A DNA stretch of 64,000 nucleotides from Nocardia asteroides (GCF_021183625.1 NZ_CP089214.1:6634001-6698000); one strand, 5' to 3'; numbered from the stretch's first letter, positions 17,102-27,266 are shown. Made by a program: numbers and translations. Notes: generated by a model not told the origin, from the letters alone.

Positions 17102-18717
17102 GAGGTCTCCTCGGTTTCGTTGGTCTCGGCGGCCCCGGTCCCGGTGGACGATTCGAGGTCGGCCGTGCGTGGAAGAGTGAAGCAGAAGCGGGCGCCGCCG
17201 GCGAACTCGGTGTCGATCCAGATCCGGCCGCCGTGGAACTCGACGATCTTCTTGCAGATCGCCAGCCCGATCCCGGTGCCCGAGTACTCCTCCCGGTTGT
17301 GCAGCCGCTGGAAGATCACGAAGACCTTCTCCGCGAACTCCGGCGCGATCCCGATGCCGTTGTCGGTGACCCGGAACCGGTGCTCGGCGCCGTCGACGCT
17401 CGCCTCGACCTCGATCACCGGCGGGCGGCCCGGCACCGCGAACTTCACCGCGTTGCCGATCAGGTTCTGCCACAGCATGGTCAGCAGCGTGCGGTCGCCG
17501 ACGATCTCGGGCAGCCGCTCCGGCCGCCGCACCTCGGTGCCGGTCTCCTCGACGATCGATGCCAGGTTGGTCAGCGCCTTGTCCAGGGCGTCGTCCAGCG
17601 GGATCGGCTCGGCGGCGTCGGTGAGCCTGCCGACCCGGGAGAAGGTGAGCAGGTCGTTGATCAGCACCTGCATCCGCTTGGCACCGTCCACCGCGAAATC
17701 GATGTACTGCTTACCCCGCTCGTCGAGCTGATCGCCGTACCGCTTCTCCAGCAACTGACAGAACGACGCCACCTTCCGCAACGGCTCCTGCAGATCGTGC
17801 GAGGCCACATACGCGAACTGCTCCAGCTCCTGATTCGACCGCCGCAACTCCACCGTCTGCGCATCCAGATCCGCCGCCTGCTCGGCCAGCTTCGCCTCCT
17901 GCGCCCGCGAGGACTGCAACTCCGCCACGATCCGCCGCCGCATATCCTCCACCGCCTCGGCCACCGTCCGCAGATCCGACGGCCCCCGCGCCTCGATGTG
18001 GTGATCGAACTCGCCACCGGCGACCCGCAGCGACGCCCGCTCCAGCTCGGCCAGCGGCCGCGCCACCAGCCTGCGCACGATGACGGTGAGCAGCACGGCG
18101 GCCAGCACGAAGATCCCGACCACCCCGCCGAGCACGGCGTTGCGAATATTCCTGGTGCGGGTCAGATCCGCGCGGTCCGCGGCCAGCGCCGTCGCGAAAC
18201 CCTGGTTCTGCGTGGTGAACTGGGCGCGCAGCTGGTCGAAGAGCGCCTTGCTCCGCTCCACGCTCTGCCCGGCGACCTCCTGGGCCGCCGCCGGCGTGGT
18301 GGCCTCGGTGACCGGGGCCGCGTAGGAGGCGCGCCACTCGTCGGCCAGCCGCTCCAGCGTGTCCAGATCGGCCATCAGCGCCGGGTTGTCGCCGGCCAGC
18401 TCGCGAATCCGGGCGGCGGCGCGCTCCTCCTCCTGCCTGCCGATGGTGTAGGGCTGCAGGAACTGCGGGTCGGCGGCGATGGCGAAGCCGCGCACCCCGG
18501 TCTCCTGGTTGAGCAGCGCGCCCTGCAGCAGGTAGGCCTCGGCCGCGGCGGGCTGGATGCGGTCGAGCAGCCGGTCGGTGCTGCGGTTGGTGTCGGCGAT
18601 CACCTCGGCGCCCGCGGCGCCGCCGAGCAGCACGATCAGCACCATCGACCCGAGTACCAGCTGAAACCAGGTCTGGACGGTGAACCGGCCGGAGGCGCCG
18701 TCCGCCGCGCGGTTCAT
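17098..18717 (-). CDS. Membrane sensor histidine kinase (CHASE3-HAMP-HisKA-HATPase)
   Basis: 539 residues. One membrane helix at about 18-40, an extracellular helical CHASE3-like sensor (to about 190) with Q-E-T-G-V-R-G-F near residue 71, a second helix at about 193-214, HAMP, and a coiled coil to about 300. The phospho-acceptor is H307 in F-A-Y-V-A-S-H-D-L-Q-E-P-L. The ATPase has N-L-I-G-N-A-V-K-F, D-N-G-I-G-I and G-T-G-I-G-L. The layout matches kinases paired with Rcp1-type regulators. It overlaps both neighbours by four bases, so the three genes are translationally coupled. Confidence 0.92.
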   Translation of the reverse strand: MNRAADGASGRFTVQTWFQLVLGSMVLIVLLGGAAGAEVIADTNRSTDRLLDRIQPAAAEAYLLQGALLNQETGVRGFAIAADPQFLQPYTIGRQEEERAAARIRELAGDNPALMADLDTLERLADEWRASYAAPVTEATTPAAAQEVAGQSVERSKALFDQLRAQFTTQNQGFATALAADRADLTRTRNIRNAVLGGVVGIFVLAAVLLTVIVRRLVARPLAELERASLRVAGGEFDHHIEARGPSDLRTVAEAVEDMRRRIVAELQSSRAQEAKLAEQAADLDAQTVELRRSNQELEQFAYVASHDLQEPLRKVASFCQLLEKRYGDQLDERGKQYIDFAVDGAKRMQVLINDLLTFSRVGRLTDAAEPIPLDDALDKALTNLASIVEETGTEVRRPERLPEIVGDRTLLTMLWQNLIGNAVKFAVPGRPPVIEVEASVDGAEHRFRVTDNGIGIAPEFAEKVFVIFQRLHNREEYSGTGIGLAICKKIVEFHGGRIWIDTEFAGGARFCFTLPRTADLESSTGTGAAETNETEETS

Positions 18718-19982
18718 GCGCCCGTTTCCGGGCGCGCCCAGCGCAGATACATGACAGCGACGTCGTCGGCGAGGCCGCCGTGCTCGTCGGCCATCGCCTC
18801 GACCTTGGCGATCAGCGCGTCGATGAAGACGTTCGGGTCGATCCGCGGCACCGAGGAGACCAGCTCGTAGAGCCCGTCCTCGCCGAGCCGCTGATTGCCC
18901 GGCCCGATGTGGCCCTCGTAGAGGCCGTCGGTGAAGAGCACCAGCCCGGTGTCCTCGCTCATCGGGTACTGGTGGCTCGGCCAGACCGCGCGGCCGGGCA
19001 GCAGCCCGAGCGCGGGGCCGCCTGCCACCTCCACCCAGTCGGTGCCGGAGTCGGTGCGCGCCAGCATGCCGGGGTGCCCGGCGCGGATCACCCGCGCCAC
19101 CCGCTTGCGCGGGTCGAGCACCAGCGTGGTCAGGGTGGCGAAGGTGTGGTTGCCCGCGCGCTCGGCGAGCAGCACCTCCTCCAGCAGCTCCAGCTGCCGG
19201 GACCCGCTGATGCCGCTCAGGACCAGGGTGCGCCAGGCCAGCCGGAGCGCGACGCCGATCGCGGCCTCGTCCGGGCCGTGCCCGGCGACGTCGCCGATCA
19301 GCGCGTGCACGGTGCCGTCGGCGTCCTGCACCACGTCGTAGAAGTCGCCGCCGAGCAGGGCGTAGGCGCGGCCGGGGCGGTACCGGGTGTAGATGTCGGC
19401 CACCCGCTCGCCGCGCAGCAGCGGGGTGGGCAGCAGGCCGCGCTCCAGCCGGGAGTTCTCCTGCGCCTGCATCTGGCTGGCGCGCAGCGCGACGGCGGCG
19501 CGCTCGGTCTGCTTGCGCTGGATGGCGTAGCGCACGGCGCGGCCGAACAGCTCCGGCTCCACCCGGCCCTTGACCAGATAGTCCTGCGCGCCCGCGGCGA
19601 CCGCGGCGAGCCCGGTCTGCTCCTCGTCCAGGCCGGTGAGCACCACGATGGCGACCTGGTCGGTGAAGCCGCGGATCCGGGCGACCGCCTCCATGCCGCT
19701 GGCATCGGGCAGGTGCAGGTCGAGCAGGACGCAGTCGGGGCGGTGCCGCTCCAGGTGCTCCCCGGCCTCGGCCATGGTGCGCACCCAGGTCATCCGGAGG
19801 CCGGGGGCGCCGTCCGCGACCAGCTCCTCGACCAGCAGCGCGTCCGCCCGGTCGTCCTCGACCAGCAGCACGTCGGGCTCGGCCTGCACCTGGAAGTCAC
19901 CGGCCGCGTGCACGAGTCCCGCCGCGACGCGCTCGGCCTCCGCGCGTGCGGCGCCCGCCGACTCCCGCTGCCCGGACAGCAT
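18714..19982 (-). CDS. Response regulator with SpoIIE/PP2C phosphatase output
   Basis: 422 residues. A receiver domain spans about 36-150: L-L-V-E-D-D-R-A-D, acceptor Asp in C-V-L-L-D-L-H-L-P, V-V-L-T-G, Y-L-V-K-G. A coiled linker follows, then a SpoIIE-type PP2C domain with G-G-D-F-Y-D-V, G-D-V-A-G-H-G, F-T-D-G-L-Y-E and A-D-D-V-A-V-M, the metal-binding Asp residues. Such proteins dephosphorylate STAS anti-anti-sigma factors, as RsbU does. It is first in the operon with the kinase and receiver genes. Confidence 0.92.
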   Translation of the reverse strand: MLSGQRESAGAARAEAERVAAGLVHAAGDFQVQAEPDVLLVEDDRADALLVEELVADGAPGLRMTWVRTMAEAGEHLERHRPDCVLLDLHLPDASGMEAVARIRGFTDQVAIVVLTGLDEEQTGLAAVAAGAQDYLVKGRVEPELFGRAVRYAIQRKQTERAAVALRASQMQAQENSRLERGLLPTPLLRGERVADIYTRYRPGRAYALLGGDFYDVVQDADGTVHALIGDVAGHGPDEAAIGVALRLAWRTLVLSGISGSRQLELLEEVLLAERAGNHTFATLTTLVLDPRKRVARVIRAGHPGMLARTDSGTDWVEVAGGPALGLLPGRAVWPSHQYPMSEDTGLVLFTDGLYEGHIGPGNQRLGEDGLYELVSSVPRIDPNVFIDALIAKVEAMADEHGGLADDVAVMYLRWARPETGA

Positions 19983-20099
19983 GCGCCTCGCCTCCTCGAT
20001 CGTCCCGCGCGACCGACAGGGTCACCGGTGCCGCCGCGCAACTGTGCCACATTCGGCGCGCACCCGCGCGCGCGGATCGGCGGCGTGGCGCGCCCGGTC

Positions 20100-20552
20100 T
20101 CACTCCTGGCAGGCCCAGCAGAGGTCGACCACGGTCGGGTGCCCGCCCGCGGTGCCGTCGAACGGGCCGCGGAAGGCGGCGGCGCTGTGCGTCAGCGACG
20201 GGGTGGCGGCGCCGACGGCGGTCCGCGGCAGGGGGCCCGCCCTGGTCACCGCCTGCAGCCGGACCAGCACGGTTCCGGCCCGGCCGGTCAGCCTGCCGTC
20301 CACCGCGCTGCCCGGCACCGTGCGGGTCAGCAATGCCTCGGCGACCCGGCTCAGCGCGTCCCGCACCTCCCCGGACTCGCGCGCGCCGAGCCCGGCCGCC
20401 ACCGCGGTCGCGACCGCGAGCGCCCGCAGCGTCGGCAGCGTCGGCAGCCGCTCCGCCGCCGCCGGGATCCGCACCGTCACCACGGTGTCCTCTGGCACCG
20501 CGTCCTCCGGCGCCGCGACCTCCGGCACCGCGACCTCCGGCTCCGTCACCAC
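20100..20552 (-). CDS. RsbW-like anti-sigma regulatory protein, degenerate (tentative)
   Basis: 150 residues. After a repetitive acidic N-terminus (V-P-E-V-A, A-P-E-D-A, V-P-E-D-T), the segment V-V-T-V-R-I-P-A-A-A-E-R-L-P then T-L-R-A-L-A-V and R-D-A-L-S-R-V-A-E-A-L-L resembles the start of RsbW/UsfX anti-sigma kinases, including the N-box helix. The N-box Asn/Asp is not clear and the G-boxes are absent, so kinase activity is doubtful. Its place beside the signalling operon fits, but it could be an unrelated actinobacterial protein. Confidence 0.45.
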   Translation of the reverse strand: MVTEPEVAVPEVAAPEDAVPEDTVVTVRIPAAAERLPTLPTLRALAVATAVAAGLGARESGEVRDALSRVAEALLTRTVPGSAVDGRLTGRAGTVLVRLQAVTRAGPLPRTAVGAATPSLTHSAAAFRGPFDGTAGGHPTVVDLCWACQE

Positions 20553-20626
20553 GCGCCCGCCTCCGGGCCGTGGGCGGGCGCGGAGGCGACGCCGCGCGTG
20601 GCCTCGGCCGACGTTCCCCGCAACGC

Positions 20627-20665
20627 GCGCGGCGCGCCCGTCCCCGGAGGACGGACGCGCCGCGC
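20627..20665 (-). terminator. Hairpin terminator after the secreted-protein gene
   Basis: A 17-bp stem with one C/A mismatch (10 + 6 pairs) around a CCGGA loop, about 20 bases past the secreted-protein stop and before the RsbW-like gene. Confidence 0.7.
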
Positions 20666-20685
20666 GGAGTGCGACAGAGCTTCGC

Positions 20686-21216
20686 TCACGGGGTGGAGAA
20701 GCCGATGAGCGCGCCGATCCCGGCCCCGATCGGCACGGTGACCAGCGCCCCGACCCCGCCGAGGAAGAAGCCGAGCACCGCGCCGATCCCGGCCCCGATG
20801 ACGGCGCCGACCCCCGCGTTGTACTGCTTGCGTGCCGTCGTCTCGTCCTGCACCGGCCGCACCTCGCCGGTCGCGGAGACCGGGGCGAGGGTGAGCGTGC
20901 GCCCGCCGTCGCCGACGACGGGCCGCAGGTCGAGCGCCTCGCCCCCGGCCCGCACGGTCAGCGGGAGCGCGGCGACGACGGTGCCGGCCGCGTCGCTGAG
21001 CGTGACGGCCCCGCCGGTGACCGCGAAGCTCCCGGCCGCGACGGTGGTGACCAGCCTGCCGTCGGCGGCGGGCGCGGTGGTGAAGGCGATGCCCTGCTCG
21101 CTGCCCTGCACCGCGACGGCGGCGGCCGGGGCGGGCGCGGCGTGCACCACGCCCGCGGCGCCCGCGGTGGCGGCGGCGGCGAGCACGGCGGTGACGGCGA
21201 TTCGATCGACTCTCAT
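20686..21216 (-). CDS. Secreted protein with C-terminal glycine-zipper-like segment
   Basis: 176 residues; GGGGAA precedes the ATG. A signal peptide (about residues 1-27, ending A-V-V-H-A-A-type) leads into a beta-rich middle with no Cys. The last ~45 residues are very hydrophobic and Gly-rich (G-A-V-I-G-A-G-I-G-A-V-L-G-F-F-L-G-G), like a glycine zipper or two tightly packed membrane helices. Similar proteins are common in Nocardia and mycobacteria without known function. A strong terminator follows. Confidence 0.6.
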   Translation of the reverse strand: MRVDRIAVTAVLAAAATAGAAGVVHAAPAPAAAVAVQGSEQGIAFTTAPAADGRLVTTVAAGSFAVTGGAVTLSDAAGTVVAALPLTVRAGGEALDLRPVVGDGGRTLTLAPVSATGEVRPVQDETTARKQYNAGVGAVIGAGIGAVLGFFLGGVGALVTVPIGAGIGALIGFSTP

Positions 21217-21516
21217 GATTCCCCACTGTCTCTCGGCAACGGCGGCCGAGTTCGATGCGGCCGCGCGGCACCCGAGCGGGAGATCCGGCCGCGCCGAGCG
21301 CGGCGCACGCGTCCGCGGCGCGGCCGGAGGTCTCGACCGGTCGAGGGCGCGGGATCGAACTCGGCGCGCGGCCGGTACGTCCCCTGCGTGCGGAATGCCC
21401 GGAGGCATTCGGCCTGCTCATTCTCGCGTGAGCTGCGGTGCGGGGCAATCGTTTCGGCGGATTCGGACGGGAATCGCCGGGCGCGCGCCCGGATTCGCGG
21501 CGCGTCGGGCCGGGGC
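21217..21516. other. Intergenic region with several dyads
   Basis: 300 bases without a supportable gene, between two minus-strand genes. It contains a perfect 14-bp palindrome (CTCGACCGGTCGAG, 21332-21345) and a 7-bp hairpin GAATGCC-CGGA-GGCATTC (21393-21410). The hairpin may end the lexA transcript; the palindrome may be an operator of the secreted-protein gene. I see no full SOS box. Confidence 0.4.
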
Positions 21517-22182
21517 TCAGACCCGGCGCAGCACCGACACCACCTTGCCGAGCACCGCCGCCTCGTCGCCGTCCAGCACCGGGTAGGCGGGGTTGCGCGG
21601 CTCGAGGAAAACGTGGCCGCCGCGCCTGCGCAGCACCTTCACGGTCGCCTCGCCGTCCAGCAGCGCGGCGACGATCTCGCCGGAGTGCGCGTCCGGCTGG
21701 CGCCGCACCACCACGGTGTCGCCGTCGCAGATGGCGGCCTCGACCATGGAGTCGCCGCGCACCCGCAGCGCGAAGAGCTCGCCGCGGCCGACCAGCTCGC
21801 GCGGCAGGTCGAGCACCTCGTCCAGGTGCTCCTCGGCGGTGATCGGCGCTCCGGCGGCGATCTCGCCGAGCAGCGGCACCGGCACCGAGTCGGGGGCGCC
21901 CGCCCGCGCGCCGTCGGCGGCGAGAAACAGCCGGACATCGATCGGCCGGGTGGCGGCGGCGCCGCGGCGCAGGAAGCCGCGCTCCTCCAGGTCGCGCAGG
22001 TGCCGGGAGACGGCCGAGGTGGAGCGCAGCCCGACCGCGTCGCCGATCTGCCTGGTCGAGGGCGAATATCCGTGCGCGACGGCCCAATCCCGGATGGCGC
22101 CGAGAATTTGCCGCTGCCGCGGCGGCAGCACCGAGGTGTCGGGGAGGTCGAGGTCGTTCGCGGGCTGGCGGAAGCGGGTCAC
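21517..22182 (-). CDS. lexA: LexA-family SOS repressor
   Basis: 221 residues. The N-terminal winged helix has L-P-P-R-Q-R-Q-I-L, then Y-S-P-S-T-R-Q-I-G-D-A-V-G-L-R-S-T-S-A-V. The self-cleavage site is A110-G111 in E-I-A-A-G-A-P-I. The catalytic pair is Ser145 in R-G-D-S-M and Lys182 in E-A-T-V-K-V. So cleavage under RecA-ssDNA should work. I see no TCGAAC-N4-GTTCGA box before it, and the nrdR neighbour of many actinobacterial lexA genes is absent, so it might be a second LexA copy. Confidence 0.88.
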   Translation of the reverse strand: MTRFRQPANDLDLPDTSVLPPRQRQILGAIRDWAVAHGYSPSTRQIGDAVGLRSTSAVSRHLRDLEERGFLRRGAAATRPIDVRLFLAADGARAGAPDSVPVPLLGEIAAGAPITAEEHLDEVLDLPRELVGRGELFALRVRGDSMVEAAICDGDTVVVRRQPDAHSGEIVAALLDGEATVKVLRRRGGHVFLEPRNPAYPVLDGDEAAVLGKVVSVLRRV

Positions 22183-22200
22183 CCGCTCATGCTAGATCGG

Positions 22201-22845
22201 TCAGGCGAGCCTGCTGACCGGCCAGTCTTCGGGCAGGTCGCGCAGCCCGGCGATCATCCGGAACGCGGTGAGCAGCGCCTGGATCCCGTCCACCCCGGAG
22301 GCGACGGCGGGGCGGTGCTCGCTGATGTGGAAGCGGCAGAGCGCGTACCGGCCGTCCTCGGACGGGTACGGGCGGCCGATGATGATCGAGTACGGCCCGT
22401 CCGCGCCGTGCAGGGTGCGCGCGGCGACCAGCGACTGCGGGGTGTGCTCCGGGTCGGCCGGGCGCTGGCCGGTGCCCGTCGCCGGCGCCGGGAAGGCGAG
22501 GTCGGCCGGGTCGAGCAGCTCGAAGCGGGCGCCGCGGCGGTTGGCGTCGGCGAGGTCGTCGGCGACGCCGAGCAGCGCGCGGTACAGCGCGGCCAGCGAG
22601 TCGGTGCCCGCGGCCCAGCGCTCGCCGATCCCCGCGATGCGGAACCCGCACACCACGCCCTGCGTCTCGGCGGCCACCTGTGGCGCCCCGATCTCGATGG
22701 AGACCGGTCGCGCACCGTCGGCCACGGTCCGCGACGCGATCACGTCACGGATGCGCCGCCACTGGTGTCCGCCGGTGTGGTGGCCGGACCCGCCCACCGC
22801 GGGCGGCGCCGTGTCCTCCCGTTCGCGGATCTCTGTCGGTCTCAT
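22201..22845 (-). CDS. Conserved actinobacterial protein of unknown function
   Basis: 214 residues, soluble, no signal peptide. Landmarks are V-S-I-E-I-G-A-P, L-Y-R-A-L-L-G-V-A-D-D-L-A-D-A-N-R-R-G, and Y-A-L-C-R-F-H-I-S-E-H-R-P, which together resemble DUF6968-type proteins; I am unsure of the family number. It ends 18 bases before lexA on the same strand, so the two may share a transcript. A GTACC-N5-GGTAC dyad lies about 10 bases before its start. Confidence 0.6.
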   Translation of the reverse strand: MRPTEIREREDTAPPAVGGSGHHTGGHQWRRIRDVIASRTVADGARPVSIEIGAPQVAAETQGVVCGFRIAGIGERWAAGTDSLAALYRALLGVADDLADANRRGARFELLDPADLAFPAPATGTGQRPADPEHTPQSLVAARTLHGADGPYSIIIGRPYPSEDGRYALCRFHISEHRPAVASGVDGIQALLTAFRMIAGLRDLPEDWPVSRLA

Positions 22846-22855
22846 GTCTCCCCGA

Positions 22856-22870
22856 GTACCCGATCGGTAC
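22856..22870. promoter_or_regulatory. GTACC-N5-GGTAC dyad, operator candidate
   Basis: A perfect inverted repeat just before the start of the gene at 22845. The same half-sites and spacing recur at 44616-44630. Confidence 0.4.
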
Positions 22871-22909
22871 GTTTTCTTAACCTGCCGGTCTCGGTGCCCC
22901 CACCGGCAT

Positions 22910-22948
22910 GCGGAGCGGGCCGGGCACCGGGTGCCCGGCCCGCTCCGC
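22910..22948 (-). terminator. Very strong hairpin terminator of the aldehyde dehydrogenase operon
   Basis: A perfect 18-bp stem, GC-rich, with a CGG loop; it begins four bases after the DUF779 stop. It is the most stable hairpin I found in the window. Confidence 0.8.
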
Positions 22949-22951
22949 GGC

Positions 22952-23349
22952 TCACCCCGCGTACTCGGCCCCGGAGGCCGGCGGCGGCTCCGCCGCCAGC
23001 GCCAGCACCTCGTCGTCGGTGAGCAGCCGGGACCGGATCAGGAAGCGCACGCCCTCCGGCGCCTCCAGCGAGAACCCGCTGCCCCGGCCGGGCACCACGT
23101 CGACCGTGAGGTGCGTGTGCTTCCAGTACTCGTACTGGTCCGCGCTCATCCAGAACGGGGTGTCGCCCGCGACCCGGCCGAGCAGCACGTCGGCCGCGCC
23201 GACCCGGAACTCGTGACGCGGATAGCACATCGGAGCGCTGCCGTCGCAGCAGCCGCCCGACTGGTGGAACATCACCGGCCCGTGCTGCGCCTCCAGCGTG
23301 CGCAGCAGCTCGGTCGCCGGGGCGGTGAGCTCCACCCGTGGCACAGCCA

Positions 23350-23350
<1 letters not shown>
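22952..23350 (-). CDS. DUF779 protein paired with aldehyde dehydrogenase
   Basis: 132 residues. The core F-H-Q-S-G-G-C-C-D-G-S-A-P-M-C-Y (about residues 28-43) with three Cys is the DUF779 signature, followed by W-M-S-A-D-Q-Y-E-Y-W-K-H-T-H-L-T-V-D-V-V-P-G-type residues. DUF779 proteins are nearly always encoded next to acetaldehyde dehydrogenases of the ExaC/AcoD type; a metal- or maturation-related role is possible but unproven. The ATG overlaps the dehydrogenase stop (ATGA). Confidence 0.9.
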
Positions 23351-24867
<1,517 letters not shown>

Positions 24868-25037
24868 GGCGAACGACTCCTCGCTGTTGGCGACAGTGAA
24901 CCCACGGCGCACGGCCGTGACGCGTGTCACTATGCGCCGCCGAGGTTGGCGAAACGTTGATGCCGGGAAGCGGCTGCGCCGCCGCGGCCCGACGGGTCGC
25001 ACCCGCGTGGGCCGTCGCGCACCCCAGATGGCGCGGT

Positions 25038-26273
25038 TCAGTCGCGAAGGGCGGAGTGCAGCCGCGCTGCGGCGATGGCGCGGCGGGTGTCGCCGGGTGC
25101 GAGCAGGCCGAGCGCGTGCTCGTGCACGGCGATGTCGTCCGGCGCGAACTCGCCGTAGCGCAGCGCGTGGCCGGGGTCCGGGCTGGAGAGCACGGCGGTG
25201 CGGATCGCCACCTCGAGGTGATCGCGCCAGGTGACGATCCCCGGGGTGTCCGATCCGGGCAGCAGCGGCCCGCGGTACAGCTCGACGGCGGCGCCGGTGT
25301 CGCCTGCCTCCAGCGCGGCGAGCAGCTCGACGGCGTCGCAGGCGGGCGGGTGCGCCAGCCGGTAGACCCGGCTGCTGATCTCGCCGTCGGTGGCCCGGCG
25401 CAGGTACGACATCTCCGACTTCAGCGTGCTCGTCCGCACCGGCCGGTCGCCGTAGACGGCGAAGTGCAGCCGCTCGTGCGTGAACCCATCCGGCTCCAGC
25501 GCCAGCAGCGTGAGGATCTCCAGGTGCCGGGGCCGCAGCCGCACCGGCTCGCCCGCGCGCACCAGCTCGGCGCCGCCGAGGCAGCGCAGCCGCGCGCCCG
25601 GCGCGGCGGGCGCCCCCGCCCGAAGCCGCGCCTCGATCGCGCTGGCCAGCGCCATCGCGGTGGACATGGCGAGCGGGTGCGCCCGGTCCCATGCGGTGGA
25701 GAGGTCGAGCACGCCGAGCTGCCTGCCGTCGGGGCCGTGGATCGGCGCGCAGTAGCAGACCCAGCCGTGCAGCGCGGCGACCAGGTGCTCGGCGGAGAAG
25801 ACGGTGTGCGGCCGCTCGGTGCGCAGCGCCAGCGAGAGCGCGTTGGTGCCCATGTGCGGCTCGTCCCAGCGGCCGCCGGGGGCGAAGTTCACCTGTTCGG
25901 CGCGGCGGCGCATGACCGGCCCGCCGTAGGACCAGAGGATGGTGCCGCTCTCGTCGGTGACGGCGGCGACGAAACCGGAGCCGTCGGCGACCGCGCGCAG
26001 CTGATCGGCCAGCTCGAGCACGGGGGTGCGCAGCGGGGACTCGGCCCAGCGGGTCCGCACGTCGACGGCGTCGCCGGGTGCGTGGTCCCTGCCGGGATCG
26101 ACCGTGCGCAGCGAGCGCGCCCAGGACTGCGCGACCGCGGAGTCGAGCGCGCCGGGCCGCGCGAGTTCACCGGGGGGCCGGATGGCATCCGGGCCCGGCA
26201 CGCGGGGGACCCGGCGGGTCCACTCCGCTTCGAGGGCAGCTCGTCGCTGCGAGAGGCTGCGTCGTTGGGCCAT
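25038..26273 (-). CDS. GAF-domain transcriptional regulator of the aldehyde dehydrogenase operon
   Basis: 411 residues from the ATG at 26273. The N-terminal half resembles the sensory part of AcoR: a GAF domain with F-V-A-A-V-T-D-E-S-G-T-I-L-W, then N-F-A-P-G-G-R-W-D-E-P-H-M-G-T-N-A-L and G-W-V-C-Y-C-A-P-I-H. The AAA+ domain of true AcoR is missing. The C-terminal half carries a winged-helix-like stretch (R-L-R-P-R-H-L-E-I-L-T-L-L-A-L) as in the actinobacterial regulators next to exaC. It should sense the alcohol or aldehyde state; inference from context. Confidence 0.78.
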   Translation of the reverse strand: MAQRRSLSQRRAALEAEWTRRVPRVPGPDAIRPPGELARPGALDSAVAQSWARSLRTVDPGRDHAPGDAVDVRTRWAESPLRTPVLELADQLRAVADGSGFVAAVTDESGTILWSYGGPVMRRRAEQVNFAPGGRWDEPHMGTNALSLALRTERPHTVFSAEHLVAALHGWVCYCAPIHGPDGRQLGVLDLSTAWDRAHPLAMSTAMALASAIEARLRAGAPAAPGARLRCLGGAELVRAGEPVRLRPRHLEILTLLALEPDGFTHERLHFAVYGDRPVRTSTLKSEMSYLRRATDGEISSRVYRLAHPPACDAVELLAALEAGDTGAAVELYRGPLLPGSDTPGIVTWRDHLEVAIRTAVLSSPDPGHALRYGEFAPDDIAVHEHALGLLAPGDTRRAIAAARLHSALRD

Positions 26274-26366
26274 CCCGCGATCCTGAGGTCGTTGGTTCGA
26301 TGGTGCGCCGAACCCTATTCTGCCCCGGCGCGGCACCGTGCGGGCGGGAAACCCGGCGCGAGCGGG

Positions 26367-26389
26367 GGCGGGCCGGGAAACGGCCCGCC
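26367..26389 (-). terminator. Hairpin terminator after lsr2
   Basis: Perfect 9-bp stem GGCGGGCCG/CGGCCCGCC with a GGAAA loop, 14 bases past the lsr2 stop. Confidence 0.65.
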
Positions 26390-26403
26390 GACCGCGCGGC
26401 GGG

Positions 26404-26760
26404 TCAGCCCTCCGCGTCGCTGTTCGCGGCGCGGTAGGCCTGCTGCACCTCGGCCGGGATCCGGCCGCGGGCGGAGACTTCGAACCCGTTGTTGCGGGCC
26501 CACTCCCGGATCGCCGCGGTCTGCTCGCGGTTGTCCGCGGACTTGGCGCGCGGGGCGGGGGTCTTCGGCTGGCGCCGTCGGCCGCTCACCCGGCGGGCGT
26601 GCGTGGCCCACGACTCCAGCTCGTCGCGCAGCTTCTTCGCGTTGGCGCTGGACAGGTCGATTTCGTAACCGATCCCGTCGAGCGCGAACTCGATCGTTTC
26701 GTCCGCGACCGACTCGCCGTCGAGATCGTCGATGGTCTGGACGATGACCTTCTTGGCCAT
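26404..26760 (-). CDS. lsr2: Lsr2 nucleoid-associated protein
   Basis: 118 residues. The N-terminal dimerisation domain starts M-A-K-K-V-I-V-Q-T-I-D-D-L-D-G and has I-G-Y-E-I-D-L-S-S. A basic Pro/Arg linker follows, then the DNA-binding domain I-R-E-W-A-R-N-N-G-F-E-V-S-A-R-G-R-I-P with the AT-hook-like R-G-R that enters the minor groove of AT-rich DNA. Lsr2 is the actinobacterial xenogeneic silencer. It stands as a single-gene unit, and its upstream region is AT-rich, fitting autoregulation. Confidence 0.95.
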   Translation of the reverse strand: MAKKVIVQTIDDLDGESVADETIEFALDGIGYEIDLSSANAKKLRDELESWATHARRVSGRRRQPKTPAPRAKSADNREQTAAIREWARNNGFEVSARGRIPAEVQQAYRAANSDAEG

Positions 26761-27103
26761 ATTGTTGTGCTGCCCCTTTCCGGACGCCGGATTCGACAGC
26801 ACGACATTACATCCCATTCCGCGCCCCGCGGTGCCGCATACGCCTTTGCGGGTGGTTCCGGCAAAGGCGCTCCCGACTTTCGGCAATCGATAGCGAATTC
26901 GCACCGGAGCGGAACCCCGAATTCGTGCCGGTGGCACCCTCGGCGAATTAGCGGGGGCCGGTGACCCAATTCACAGTGGTGTTGCGGTATGGATCGCGTG
27001 TGGCGATGAGTTGGGGGTAATAGCCGAGCAGGCGCAGGTGGCGCCCCCCGGCCCGGACGGCGGGCAGGGGACGAGCGCTATGCGGTGGAGAGGGGCACGG
27101 GCC

Positions 27104-27247
27104 ATGTCGATGTTCCCGGTGTTGCTGATGATCCTTGGTCTTCCCGTGATCGCGGTGGTCGCCTCGTATCTGACGGTCGGCGCCACCTTCTGGCTGGAGG
27201 CGCGCCGCGCCGCCGTCCGGGTGCCCGAGCGACGCGTCGGCGGCTGA
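27104..27247 (+). CDS. Small single-span membrane protein (tentative)
   Basis: 47 residues, starting M-S-M-F-P-V-L-L. One hydrophobic helix (about residues 3-25) is followed by a basic tail rich in Arg. A purine-rich GGAGAGGGG lies upstream at a slightly long distance. An in-frame ATG lies eight codons earlier. No family is recognised; the hydrophobic segment is the main support. Confidence 0.4.
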   Translation: MSMFPVLLMILGLPVIAVVASYLTVGATFWLEARRAAVRVPERRVGG

Positions 27248-27266
27248 CGCGCTATTGCGGGCCCGG

